Assembly (NCBI GenBank): GCA_947503105.1
Contig: CANNCM010000011.1
Span: forward strand, 1 to 41,469
From: an uncultured Flavobacteriaceae bacterium
GTDB lineage: Bacteria; Bacteroidota; Bacteroidia; Flavobacteriales; Flavobacteriaceae
Length of the DNA stretch: 41,469 nucleotides
Direction: 5' to 3'
Below, in pieces: positions 17,656 to 25,919 of this stretch. A program made the translations under genes and the position numbers. The notes beneath the pieces were generated by a model. That model was not told where the DNA came from and did not search any database. It was given only the letters and a program-made list of their open reading frames with translations. The number at the start of each line of letters is the position of its first letter. The first letter of the stretch is position 1.

Positions 17656-18774
17656 TCACATTGCGTCAATTAAAAATTTTGCAAGTCTCTCATCCCGCAA
17701 CATTTTTTTAATATCAATATCAGAAGATTTTAATAAATCCATGTATAAACTCATTGATAAATCTTTAGGTAAACATTCTAAAAGAAAAAACTTTATCAAA
17801 TTTTCAGTATGGTTTTCAAGAATTTTATAACTAGGCGAAGTTATGTGTAAATATAACCTTGTAGTAATAGTTGAAAGTCTATCAGTTCTATTTTCGCCTT
17901 CACTATCTTTAGAAAGAGATTCTAAATTCTTTTTGATTTCATCAAAATTTTCTGAACTTAAAATTGATTCTGGCTCTATTAATTTTTGTAAGTCATCATT
18001 TACAAAATTTATAAAAGAACTAGCTGAAACTTCATCTAACGTACTTAGTGCAAGGGAAAGTACTATTTCTGTATTTTCTTTTAGATTATCAATTCCTTTG
18101 ATTAAACTAAAAAACTGAGTTAAACTCCTTGGAGTAGTTCTATTTGTATTTACCAGCTCGGGGTAAGTCAAAACAAATGAAATACCCCTGCTATCAACAC
18201 CTGATTTAACAGCCCATTCTGCCCACGCCTTTGGATTAAATATCAAAGTGGTGTGAAGCATTCTTGTGAGCATAGCATCATCCATTGGAGTAACTGAATA
18301 ATCAGCACCCTCAGGATTAGCAGTTGCCACAATTTGCCACTTGTATGGTAATTTCCAAGATGACAGTTCAAAATTCTGGAGTAATTGCATACAACCCCTT
18401 AATATTCTATCATCAGCACGATTAATATCATCAATCAATAAAATTCCAGGCCCTTCATTAGAGGGGACCCAATCAGGGGGACTGTAGACTGTAGTTTTTT
18501 TCCCTTTTTCATCTTCTACTACATTAGGCATGCCATGAAGATCACCCATTTCTTCAAATTGAGCAGGAGCAATATACTTAAACTTCCATCCTCTTTCACT
18601 TGCATAATCTTCTACCATTTGGGTTTTTCCTAAGCCATGAGTTCCCCAAATACAGATAGGAGTTGGTCTTTCAGTACCATCAAATATTTCTAAGTTATTT
18701 TCAAATATAAAATTTAAAATATTTTTTATCTCAATTGAATCTCCTTTAGGACCGTACTGAATAATTTCACTCAT
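17656..18774 (-). CDS. MoxR-family AAA+ ATPase, 372 aa
   Basis: Walker A is GTHGLGKT (44-51), Walker B is ILLIDDINRA (111-120), and sensor 1 lies in VATANPEG (~149-156), the wording typical of the MoxR/AAA_5 group. These ATPases act as chaperone-like partners of VWA proteins. The C-terminal ~150 residues are helical and end KMLRDERLAKFLIDAM. It is the first gene of the minus-strand block, with 15 nt to the VWA gene. No clear promoter was found upstream. All motifs are intact, so it should be active. Confidence 0.9.
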   Translation of the reverse strand: MSEIIQYGPKGDSIEIKNILNFIFENNLEIFDGTERPTPICIWGTHGLGKTQMVEDYASERGWKFKYIAPAQFEEMGDLHGMPNVVEDEKGKKTTVYSPPDWVPSNEGPGILLIDDINRADDRILRGCMQLLQNFELSSWKLPYKWQIVATANPEGADYSVTPMDDAMLTRMLHTTLIFNPKAWAEWAVKSGVDSRGISFVLTYPELVNTNRTTPRSLTQFFSLIKGIDNLKENTEIVLSLALSTLDEVSASSFINFVNDDLQKLIEPESILSSENFDEIKKNLESLSKDSEGENRTDRLSTITTRLYLHITSPSYKILENHTENLIKFFLLECLPKDLSMSLYMDLLKSSDIDIKKMLRDERLAKFLIDAM

Positions 18775-18820
18775 TTTATTTATTTAATTTTATGGTTAGT
18801 TTAATATTAATTATCAAATG

Positions 18821-18913
18821 CTAATCTTTTTCTTTCCAATTATAACCTTCATCTTTTAAATCCCTCAATAAAGTTGTTGATTCGGATTCAAAATTTTGTG
18901 CTTTTTGTGGCAC
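18821..18913 (-). CDS. Very short ORF or gene remnant upstream of MoxR
   Basis: From GTG 18911-18913 to TAG 18821-18823 the minus strand encodes 30 residues, VPQKAQNFESESTTLLRDLK followed by DEGYNWKEKD. The composition is protein-like and the stop lies about 47 nt before the MoxR start. It is more likely the C-terminal end of a lost gene than a full gene, because there is no good start. No family is recognised. Confidence 0.3.
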   Translation of the reverse strand: MPQKAQNFESESTTLLRDLKDEGYNWKEKD

Positions 18914-18939
18914 GATATTGAACTAAAGATATTGTGAGT

Positions 18940-19191
18940 TCAAAATATCAACATTAATCCTGCAACAATTAAAGTCCAAATAAGTGCACCAAGAAATGCT
19001 TGCTTTAATGCAATTCGTTGAACTTTGTTTTCTCTAATTGCTTCTTGTTCCTTAAGTGTTGTTCTACCTAATGACTCACTTTGGCCAGTGAATTGATTCA
19101 TTTCTTGAATTCTTCCTTTAGCGCCGATGTAATTGAACCAGAATAAAAATATAAATAATGCAGCGCATATTATTATTTGCGTGATTGTCAT
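18940..19191 (-). CDS. Small membrane protein, 83 aa
   Basis: Two hydrophobic helices (residues ~3-22 and ~64-83) flank a polar loop (KGRIQEMNQFTGQSESLGRT). Its start is 2 nt from the stop of the 19194 gene, so the two are an operon. Family and function are not recognised; inner-membrane location is likely. Confidence 0.55.
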   Translation of the reverse strand: MTITQIIICAALFIFLFWFNYIGAKGRIQEMNQFTGQSESLGRTTLKEQEAIRENKVQRIALKQAFLGALIWTLIVAGLMLIF

Positions 19192-19193
19192 AA

Positions 19194-19556
19194 TTATAAA
19201 AATCCCTGTTTAATTAATGTTTCATTGACTAGCGCGTTAATTGTTCTCTTAAATCCGATATAAACACCAATTAACACAAAGGTAGATTCTATCCAAAATG
19301 GTAATGGTAAAATGTCGGGGTAAATAAATTCAGACAAAAAATACCAAAAACTAAGTGAAATAGTGTGTTGTAATCTCAGTAAGTTTCTCATGCCAAAGAG
19401 TTGAATCTTATTTGAGAATAGAGTAAGAGGGAGGGCGATTATAATGAAAGGCAATACAAGAATTTGGCTAATTAATAATGCAGGTGTAAAAATCATTAGT
19501 TGAGCGATCGGATTGTCCTGCCACCGGTTTTCTTCTTTTGTGAATTTAAATTTCAT
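19194..19556 (-). CDS. Small multi-pass membrane protein, 120 aa
   Basis: A polar N-terminus (MKFKFTKEENRWQDN) is followed by about three hydrophobic segments (~18-48, ~66-82 and ~86-103). It is the first gene of a two-gene operon with the 83-residue membrane protein. Not recognised. The unit lies between the MoxR block and copy B of the direct repeat, so it falls inside the bracketed segment. Confidence 0.55.
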   Translation of the reverse strand: MKFKFTKEENRWQDNPIAQLMIFTPALLISQILVLPFIIIALPLTLFSNKIQLFGMRNLLRLQHTISLSFWYFLSEFIYPDILPLPFWIESTFVLIGVYIGFKRTINALVNETLIKQGFL

Positions 19557-19659
19557 GTTATGTCTGTCATTAATATCACGAAGGATGAATTAATTTTTAT
19601 TTGGTAATTGACCGAAACTAAATTAATAAAAATTTTCTTAAAATATGTTTTATACTTTA

Positions 19660-19773
19660 TCAACCTACCATATTACAAACCGGAGGTGGCTTAACATAGT
19701 CATATTCAAAGTTCTTCCCATTCCATATTGCTAGACAAGTTTCATGTCTAAGAACATCACCTTGATTCCAAGG
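19660..19773 (-). pseudogene. C-terminal fragment of a WNQGDV-domain protein
   Basis: Minus-strand codons from CCT 19771-19773 to TGA 19660-19662 read PWNQGDVLRHETCLAIWNGK and continue NFEYDYVKPPPVCNMVG. This aligns with the end of the intact 34793-35404 product (RWNQGDVYRLSKSEAIWTGR...). The fragment begins at the edge of repeat copy B, so another gene's tail has been joined to the peptidase 5' end, in a different frame. It is a breakpoint scar. Confidence 0.6.
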
Positions 19774-19975
19774 CACATTGTTCAATCTTAATACCAGAGA
19801 GATTCATACTTGCAGCATTTCTTTTTTGGTTGGTAATTATAAATTCAGGTTTTTCCATGCTGTAATCACCAATACTGTTAATGAGATTGTTAAAAATTAC
19901 CTCAACCCTATCATTACAGTCCTGCGCATGGACAATACTAGTTAGAATGAGTATTATAAAACTTAGTTTCTTCAT
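19757..19975 (-). pseudogene. Truncated 5' copy of the exported peptidase gene
   Basis: ATG 19973-19975 opens a frame with the signal peptide MKKLSFIILILTSIVHAQ and the same ~67 residues as the start of the 5718-6386 gene, including GAA at the codon that is TAA in the other copy. Homology ends at 19772, after which the frame runs five codons into unrelated sequence (CALESR) and stops. The HExxH region is absent, so at best it makes a short exported peptide. Confidence 0.8.
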
Positions 19976-20005
19976 TCATTAGTTAATATATAGCAAATAT
20001 AAGTT
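19772..20005. repeat. 234-bp direct repeat, copy B
   Basis: Matches 6183-6416 over equal length in the same orientation, about eight mismatches by eye. The right boundary falls just beyond the promoter -7 box (CAAATATA at 19994-20001), after which the two copies diverge completely. An inverted repeat, ACACTATTAATAGTGT (20006-20021), follows directly after this copy only. Confidence 0.9.
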
Positions 20006-20056
20006 ACACTATTAATAGTGTAACCATTTTTGATTTTATTCCTAGAAAATTTAGCG

Positions 20057-20596
20057 CTACATTAATTTACCTAAGAATACCTGTGCTCTGGAATTAAAAG
20101 GATTTCCACTAGCTCTTCTATTTGATGCGATTTGTCCGGTATGCCAAATAGCATCTGATAAGGGACCGTTAATAGCATTCCAAAATGGAAAAGACATACT
20201 ATGACCACCGAAATTAATTTTTACAGAAATTTCAGAGATTTTAACCTCTTTTATTAGCATATCAGACATTTTTTTAAGATTTAACAATGTCTTAGTTCTG
20301 TATTCACTAAAGGACATTTCATATTTAGTTTCTGTAGGATACTCTTTATTATGAAATGCATAAATGATCATTTCTGTTAAGCCATAAATATGCTCCAAAA
20401 CATCTAAAGAAGATCGACTATCATCACTAGGCTTGTATGAGAGGTCAATATCTCTTAGGCCGTCAGTGGCCCAGTAATATCTGAACCCTAACCCTTCAAT
20501 TAATCGGGTGATTACTGTTTCAGTGGTAAAATTATCAGCATAGGGGCCTAACTCAGAAAAAGGTAATGATTCATTGGTTTTTTTAGAATATTTCAT
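20057..20596 (-). CDS. DinB-like four-helix protein, 179 aa
   Basis: The spacing of H69 (DVLEHIYGL), H132 (FGGHSMSF) and H152 (AIWHTGQIASNRR) matches the metal-binding histidines of the DinB/YfiT superfamily, and the length fits. DinB-like proteins are metal-dependent enzymes, often thiol transferases; the substrate cannot be read from sequence. It starts at ATG 20594-20596, is monocistronic, and lies divergent from the lipoprotein pair. Confidence 0.75.
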   Translation of the reverse strand: MKYSKKTNESLPFSELGPYADNFTTETVITRLIEGLGFRYYWATDGLRDIDLSYKPSDDSRSSLDVLEHIYGLTEMIIYAFHNKEYPTETKYEMSFSEYRTKTLLNLKKMSDMLIKEVKISEISVKINFGGHSMSFPFWNAINGPLSDAIWHTGQIASNRRASGNPFNSRAQVFLGKLM

Positions 20597-20678
20597 AATA
20601 TATAATTTAATTGTTTATAATTTTAGTTGTCAAAATAGACAGCTTATTAAATAATAAATATAATTGCTATACTAGAAC

Positions 20679-20709
20679 TTGCAAAATACAATTAATAATT
20701 TTATGTTTG
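20679..20709 (+). promoter_or_regulatory. Bacteroidota-type promoter for the 20734 gene
   Basis: TTG (20679-20681) and TATGTTTG (20702-20709) are separated by 20 nt, fitting the -33 and -7 (TAnnTTTG) elements. The start codon lies 24 nt downstream, giving a short leader. It would drive the 20734-21715 pair. Confidence 0.55.
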
Positions 20710-20733
20710 ATGTAAATCAATATATCAAAAATC

Positions 20734-20973
20734 ATGAAAAACATTTATTTAGCTTTAGTAAGTATTTTATTATTTGCCTCTTGTGGGCAAGAGCCAGCCA
20801 GTGAAATAGAAAATAGAATCAAAGTAGGATCTTTAGGATTTCATGTATCATTTGTAGTGCCTAACGATGCCACAGAAAGAATGGATCAGTTTATTAAGAC
20901 ACATGAACAGTTTATGCGAGTTGAAAATAAATCTTTTTTGAATAAACTAATAACTAACCACAAAAAAATGTAA
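20734..20973 (+). CDS. Small lipoprotein, 79 aa
   Basis: The N-terminus MKNIYLALVSILLFASCGQ is a lipoprotein signal with the lipobox ending at C17. The mature part is short and charged (KVGSLGFHVSFVVPNDATER). It is 4 nt before the 20978 gene, so they are co-transcribed. Function unknown; the short length could mean truncation, but no frame break is visible. Confidence 0.6.
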   Translation: MKNIYLALVSILLFASCGQEPASEIENRIKVGSLGFHVSFVVPNDATERMDQFIKTHEQFMRVENKSFLNKLITNHKKM

Positions 20974-20977
20974 AAAA

Positions 20978-21715
20978 ATGTTTCTAAATATCATTCCTGA
21001 ATTAATTTTTTATGCTGTATTAATTATTGGTGGTTTATATATTTTCGCAGTAGTATTTGATTACTTTTCTGTAAAAAGAAGAATATCTAAGAGAGGTCAT
21101 AATTACATTAGCTTAAGTGATTTTAAATCTATATTTGATGCATTCCCTTTCAATAAAGAAAAAAGATATTATCATTACTTCAAAATATTAGATCCTTTAA
21201 CGATATTATTATTTGATTCATTAGGATATGACTTAGCTAAATTTAAAATTGGTATATCTACAGAAGATGTATTAAATGAATTAAGTAAAAAATATACGAA
21301 TGATCATAAACTTGAAGGAAAAGAATTAACAAAAGAAGAAATGACTGAAGTCCTAAACAGTGATGGATTTGATTTTCAAACTCCTTGGTTTAGATTTCCC
21401 GATATGGTTTTTCCTGCAATCTTAGATTATCCAACACACAATGAAAAACAACCATTAAATCTTGAAGACATAAATAAATTGAAGGCCCAATTCAAAAATG
21501 AAGAAATCATAAAAAAAATTATTTCATATAAGGCATTTACTAAACATGTTTCAGCAAATATTTTAGCAATAAATGAATTAATTAAATCTTCAGGTGACGA
21601 TGAGAATCGTAAAAATTACTTGCAACTTAAGTTGCAAATGTGTAACATATACCTAGATACTATAATAACATATGGTAATCAAACAAAAAGACATGTCATG
21701 CAACAATATCGTTGA
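20978..21715 (+). CDS. Membrane-anchored hypothetical protein, 245 aa
   Basis: One N-terminal helix (residues ~5-28, IPELIFYAVLIIGGLYIFAV) anchors a ~215-residue soluble domain that is charged and largely helical. No catalytic motif is recognised. It is cotranscribed with the small lipoprotein and probably shares its envelope location. A loose inverted repeat (CTTGCAACTTAAGTTGCAAATG) occurs within the gene near 21619 and has no obvious meaning. Confidence 0.6.
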   Translation: MFLNIIPELIFYAVLIIGGLYIFAVVFDYFSVKRRISKRGHNYISLSDFKSIFDAFPFNKEKRYYHYFKILDPLTILLFDSLGYDLAKFKIGISTEDVLNELSKKYTNDHKLEGKELTKEEMTEVLNSDGFDFQTPWFRFPDMVFPAILDYPTHNEKQPLNLEDINKLKAQFKNEEIIKKIISYKAFTKHVSANILAINELIKSSGDDENRKNYLQLKLQMCNIYLDTIITYGNQTKRHVMQQYR

Positions 21716-21918
21716 TAATTTTCGCAAAAAAAGGAATAATTATATGAGGATTTAATTTTGAATAATATTGCTCTTTTTAACTATTAAATTTCTAATCCTA
21801 AAACATAGCTATCTTTTCATTTCCATTATAAGTAAACAATTCGAAAGCAATTTTAATTTTATTATGTATTGGGATATTATTTCTTCCTCAAATTTCATAC
21901 TTAAAGTAAAATTAACAA

Positions 21919-23367
21919 ATGGAATCAGTTTTTAAATTTATACTACTCCTTTGCTTTATATGTTTTTCAGCAAAAGGCATTTCTCAGAAATTCAGTGATA
22001 TAGATACTCATTTGGCGTCTATCCCAAATCAAGATTATAGCAATATTGAACAACTTCATAATCAAATTGTAAAACCTCACTTCAACGAGGAACAAAAAGT
22101 ATACGCGATTGCAAAGTTTATCACAAATACAATATCATACGGAGAACGGGCAAGAAAACCATTGAATACTATTAATTCAAGAGAAGGGGTTTGCCAAGAC
22201 TATGCTGAATTGTTTATGGCACTATGTAAACTTTCAAATATTGAAAACAATTATGTGACTGGAGATGGTAAAACAAGTGCACAAGATATTGGTTTTTATA
22301 GCCCTAACCACGCATGGAATGTTGTTAAAGTTAATGGACATTATCAAATATATGATTTGACTTGGGCTGCAGGAACCTATGATGATATTACAAACTCCTT
22401 CAATAAAAATTTCAACTCACAATACTTCAATGCAAATCCTAAAGAATTCATTTCAAATCATTTCCCCGACAATTCAAAATGGCAATTACTAGATATTCCG
22501 ATCTCAAAAAATGAATACATTAACAGCCCAACTTTCAGCCCAGAATTTAAAAATTTATCTTTAAAAAATGGAATTGTAAGAAGTGATGATTTTGAGATAA
22601 CGTTTGAGTTTAATAACCACTTTGATAGTTGTACACTTTTTAAATGGAAGCTTAATGAATTTGGCTCAGTTAGCGGCATAAATATTCCATTAACCAAAGA
22701 AGGTAAAACCTACAAATTAAAGCTAAAAGAAGAAACACCTGGAACCTACAGATATAGTATAACGTTTTGGCCTTCAAAAAAAGAAGAAATACAAATAACA
22801 AATAACGATGGCTCTACTTCAAATTTCTACACATCTAGCTCATCTACATCAATAGAGTTTAAACTTATAACCCCAGATTATAAAATACCTAGACCAAAAA
22901 CATATGACAAAAAAGACCCTTGGGGACTTATAGAGTCCTATCACTATATATTCCATAAATTAGATAAATCATTTTTCAATGAGTTAAATCCCAATAATAA
23001 GATAAACTCCTTTAGTAATATTAAAAACGCTAGCGCACTACACAACAGTCTAAAAGAATGGATTGGAGATTACAAGCGATACTATACCAGTTTGAGAAAT
23101 GGTAATATTTCATATAAAATAAATAATTTCAATGTTGTATTGAGTAAAAACTCTAATGGATATGAATTCAAAGAAATCAAAAGACGTTTAGTCAAAAAAG
23201 GAGACTATGGTTATGTAGTCAAAGAATTACAAAACTACTTTAAGCTTGAAAAAACAGGCTATTTTGATGATCAATTGGAACAAAATATAAAAGGTTTTCA
23301 GTCCCTTAATAACTTAAAAGCAGACGGTATTGTAGGCTCAAACACGTATAAGTATTTGAAATTATAA
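21919..23367 (+). CDS. Exported transglutaminase-like plus peptidoglycan-binding protein
   Basis: The signal peptide (1-22, ...CFICFSAKGISQ) is followed by a transglutaminase-like domain with a complete triad: C92 in REGVCQDYAELF, H131 in NHAWNVVKV and D146 in YDLTWAAG. A middle region is beta-rich, and the C-terminus (~415-482) is a peptidoglycan-binding domain (GDYGYVVKELQNYF ... FQSLNNLKADGIVG). Such proteins act on peptides in the cell envelope as proteases or cross-linkers. It is monocistronic. The combination is plausible for wall remodelling, or for an effector aimed at other cells. Confidence 0.8.
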   Translation: MESVFKFILLLCFICFSAKGISQKFSDIDTHLASIPNQDYSNIEQLHNQIVKPHFNEEQKVYAIAKFITNTISYGERARKPLNTINSREGVCQDYAELFMALCKLSNIENNYVTGDGKTSAQDIGFYSPNHAWNVVKVNGHYQIYDLTWAAGTYDDITNSFNKNFNSQYFNANPKEFISNHFPDNSKWQLLDIPISKNEYINSPTFSPEFKNLSLKNGIVRSDDFEITFEFNNHFDSCTLFKWKLNEFGSVSGINIPLTKEGKTYKLKLKEETPGTYRYSITFWPSKKEEIQITNNDGSTSNFYTSSSSTSIEFKLITPDYKIPRPKTYDKKDPWGLIESYHYIFHKLDKSFFNELNPNNKINSFSNIKNASALHNSLKEWIGDYKRYYTSLRNGNISYKINNFNVVLSKNSNGYEFKEIKRRLVKKGDYGYVVKELQNYFKLEKTGYFDDQLEQNIKGFQSLNNLKADGIVGSNTYKYLKL

Positions 23368-23412
23368 ATGAACTTTTGATAATATTAGATATATATTACT
23401 CAAAATAATTTT

Positions 23413-23496
23413 GTGGCAAAAACTAAATCAAATAACAATAAAAGCCCTGAAAAAAAGAATAGAATAACGTGGTGGGTTCTGTCGCTTCTAATTTAA
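23413..23496 (+). other. 27-codon ORF, possible start of a lost membrane protein
   Basis: GTG 23413 to TAA 23494-23496 encodes a Lys/Asn-rich N-terminus (VAKTKSNNNKSPEKKNR) then the start of a hydrophobic helix (ITWWVLSLLI) that is cut off. This looks like the beginning of a membrane protein whose remainder is gone. It lies just before the J-like gene, in a 218-bp gap that otherwise shows no features. Confidence 0.25.
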
Positions 23497-23585
23497 GAAA
23501 AAATCAAATTTGCACATAAAATTTAAAATATTTAAATTTATTTTATAAAAAACACTACTTATTAGTAATAAGCAATTATTAAAAC

Positions 23586-24278
23586 ATGCAATTAATCTCA
23601 AATAATCCTTTTAGGATTCTAGGTGTAAAGGCCAATGCCTCCTTAAGTGACAGAAACCAGCAAGCTAATCTAATTGCTCAGTATCTTAAAATAGGTCAAA
23701 GCGCAAAACTTGATTTTGATATCACACCACCATTAGAGCCCTTAACAAGAACAAAGGAATTAATTGATCTGCAAGCCTCCAGGATTTTTTCTACAGAAGA
23801 TAAAATATTACATTCTCTTTTTTGGTTTGTGGAGGCAAATGGTATTGACAAAATAGCATTAAAGCATTTAACGGGTTCTAAAGACATAGATAAAGCTTTA
23901 TCAGACTTTGAGAAAGGATGTAGAGGCTTCGAGATAAGCTCAGATAGTTATTCTGCCATACTTAATCACTCTACACTACAAATAATTGCTTACAAGCAGC
24001 ACAAGGACCTCGACAAATTAAAAAGCGCAATTGCATATAAATTTGATATAATAACAAACAAGAAAACGTTGGCCCAAATTAAAGATTTGGTTGCTTCAGA
24101 TGGTATTAATACAGATTTTCAAAAAATACTAGAATTATCAATGCCGATGGTGAAAGAGTTGTTAAACGAACTTGTGCCCTCTGAAAATACAGATAAACTT
24201 CTGTTAGATATTTTCAAATCCAATACGTTGATTTACCCTGTTCTCAAAAATCAAGTCATTGAGGCATTGTTAGATAAA
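23586..24278. repeat. 693-bp near-identical 5' half, copy 1
   Basis: The first 693 bp are nearly identical to 25227-25919 (about nine amino-acid differences in 231), with perfectly matching runs such as the one around 23750-23860. Right after LLDK the two genes drop to distant similarity. This is the footprint of recent gene conversion. Confidence 0.85.
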
Positions 24279-25064
24279 ATTGATAATAAGGTTAATAATA
24301 CAGAGATTGAGAGAAAAAAAGCTTTAAAAGGTATTTATAAACCTACAAATTTAATAGACGTTCCTGCATTAGGTGCCATTTTGATTAATAGTGTAAAATC
24401 AACGCTAAATGAAATAGCTGAGCTTCTTGGAAATTCTGATCCAGTTTACATGGAATCTTTACAGAAAGTGTATCAAGAAGTAAATTTTTGTGGTATACTG
24501 CCATTCAATAAAATGATTGAAAAACTTAATTCCACAAACGGAAAAGCAAATGAAACAATAATTGAAAATGCAGATTTTGAAAAAATATTAAGTCTGTTTT
24601 CAAAATCGATGGAAAATTTAAATGATGTATCAATTCCTATAAAAACTACAATTTTAAAAAACATTGAAGGAATAAAAGGATTAAAACTAAAAAGTAATTG
24701 TGAATTTTGTAGTGATGATATCCCAGCGGTAGCTAGTCTAAAAGTAAAAATGCACAAAATTACCGGTTTTAATCAATATTCTTATTTTAAAAACGGAGGT
24801 TTAGAATTAAAATGTTGTGGTTCTTGTAAAAACAAAAAAAATATTAATTATTTTTTATATATTTTGATTGCAACTCTGGTTTATGGTGGTATAGTAGCTT
24901 TAACAAGTGGTATATTTATATTCATAGATTTATGGTTTGGTGGGTTTGGCATAGGAAAATGGTGGTACAGATTAATTAAAAAGTTGATTTTTTATAATAA
25001 TTTAAAAAATCATTCAACAATTAAAGAACAATTAAGGGATGGGTACGAGTTTGGTATGCCTTGA
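23586..25064 (+). CDS. J-domain-like protein with zinc-ribbon and membrane tail, 492 aa
   Basis: Residues 7-19 (NPFRILGVKANAS) match the start of J-like domains, but there is no HPD tripeptide, so Hsp70 stimulation may be altered. A long helical region follows. Near residues 375-420 there are CEFCSDD and later CCGSCKN, a likely zinc ribbon, and then two hydrophobic helices (~421-455). The first 231 residues are almost identical to those of the next gene, while the rest differs. It is the first gene of a plus-strand set ending with Hsp70, kinase-AAA+ and TerB genes. Likely a membrane-tethered Hsp70 partner. Confidence 0.7.
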   Translation: MQLISNNPFRILGVKANASLSDRNQQANLIAQYLKIGQSAKLDFDITPPLEPLTRTKELIDLQASRIFSTEDKILHSLFWFVEANGIDKIALKHLTGSKDIDKALSDFEKGCRGFEISSDSYSAILNHSTLQIIAYKQHKDLDKLKSAIAYKFDIITNKKTLAQIKDLVASDGINTDFQKILELSMPMVKELLNELVPSENTDKLLLDIFKSNTLIYPVLKNQVIEALLDKIDNKVNNTEIERKKALKGIYKPTNLIDVPALGAILINSVKSTLNEIAELLGNSDPVYMESLQKVYQEVNFCGILPFNKMIEKLNSTNGKANETIIENADFEKILSLFSKSMENLNDVSIPIKTTILKNIEGIKGLKLKSNCEFCSDDIPAVASLKVKMHKITGFNQYSYFKNGGLELKCCGSCKNKKNINYFLYILIATLVYGGIVALTSGIFIFIDLWFGGFGIGKWWYRLIKKLIFYNNLKNHSTIKEQLRDGYEFGMP

Positions 25065-25226
25065 TGCTTAAAATCCTTTGATCACAACGAAACACATTAA
25101 GATGCTAACTAAATCTAATAATAAAGTATTAGTACATGGTTTGAAATTTACAGTATTAAAAACATAAATTTTTTTCACTGATTATTAACTATTTAATATA
25201 TTTAACATTTAACTAATAACCAATTT

Positions 25227-25919
25227 GTGCAACTAATCTCAAATAATCCTTTTAGAATTCTTGGTGTAAAGGCCAATGCCTCGCTAAGTGATAGAAACCA
25301 GCAAGCTAACTTAATAGCTCAGTATCTTAAAATAGGTCAGAGTGCTAAACTTGACTTAGATATTACACCACCATTAGAGCCATTAACAAGAACAAAGGAA
25401 TTAATTGATCTGCAAGCCTCCAGGATTTTTTCTACAGAAGATAAAATATTACATTCTCTTTTTTGGTTTGTGGAGGCAAATGGTATTGACAAAATAGCTC
25501 TTAAACACCTCACAGGCTCAAAAGACATACATAAAGCTTTATCAGACTTTGAAAAAGGATGTAGAGGTTTTGTTGTAAGTCCAGAAAGTTATTCTGCTAT
25601 ACTAAATCACTCTACACTTCAAATAATTGCTTACAAGCAGCACAAGGACCTCGACAAATTAAAAAGTGCAATTGCAAATAAATTTGATATAATAACAAAC
25701 AAGAAAACGTTGGCCCAAATTAAAGATTTGGTTGCTTCAGATGGTATTAATACAGATTTTCAAAAAATACTAGAATTAACAATGCCGATGGTGAAAGAGT
25801 TGTTAAGCGAACTTGTGCCCTCTGAAAATACAGATAAACTTCTGTTAGATATTTTCAAATCCAATACGTTGATTTACCCTGTTCTCAAAAATCAAGTCAT
25901 TGAGGCATTGTTAGATAAG
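25227..25919. repeat. 693-bp near-identical 5' half, copy 2
   Basis: Counterpart of 23586-24278, in the same orientation 948 bp further on. Conservation is patchy in the first ~130 bp and around 25560-25620, and nearly perfect elsewhere, as expected of gene conversion tracts rather than a single duplication event. Confidence 0.85.

Noticed and set aside
21619-21640. Inverted repeat in the 20978 gene as a regulatory site
   Set aside because: It lies deep inside a coding region with no adjacent start, and could be chance in AT-rich sequence.
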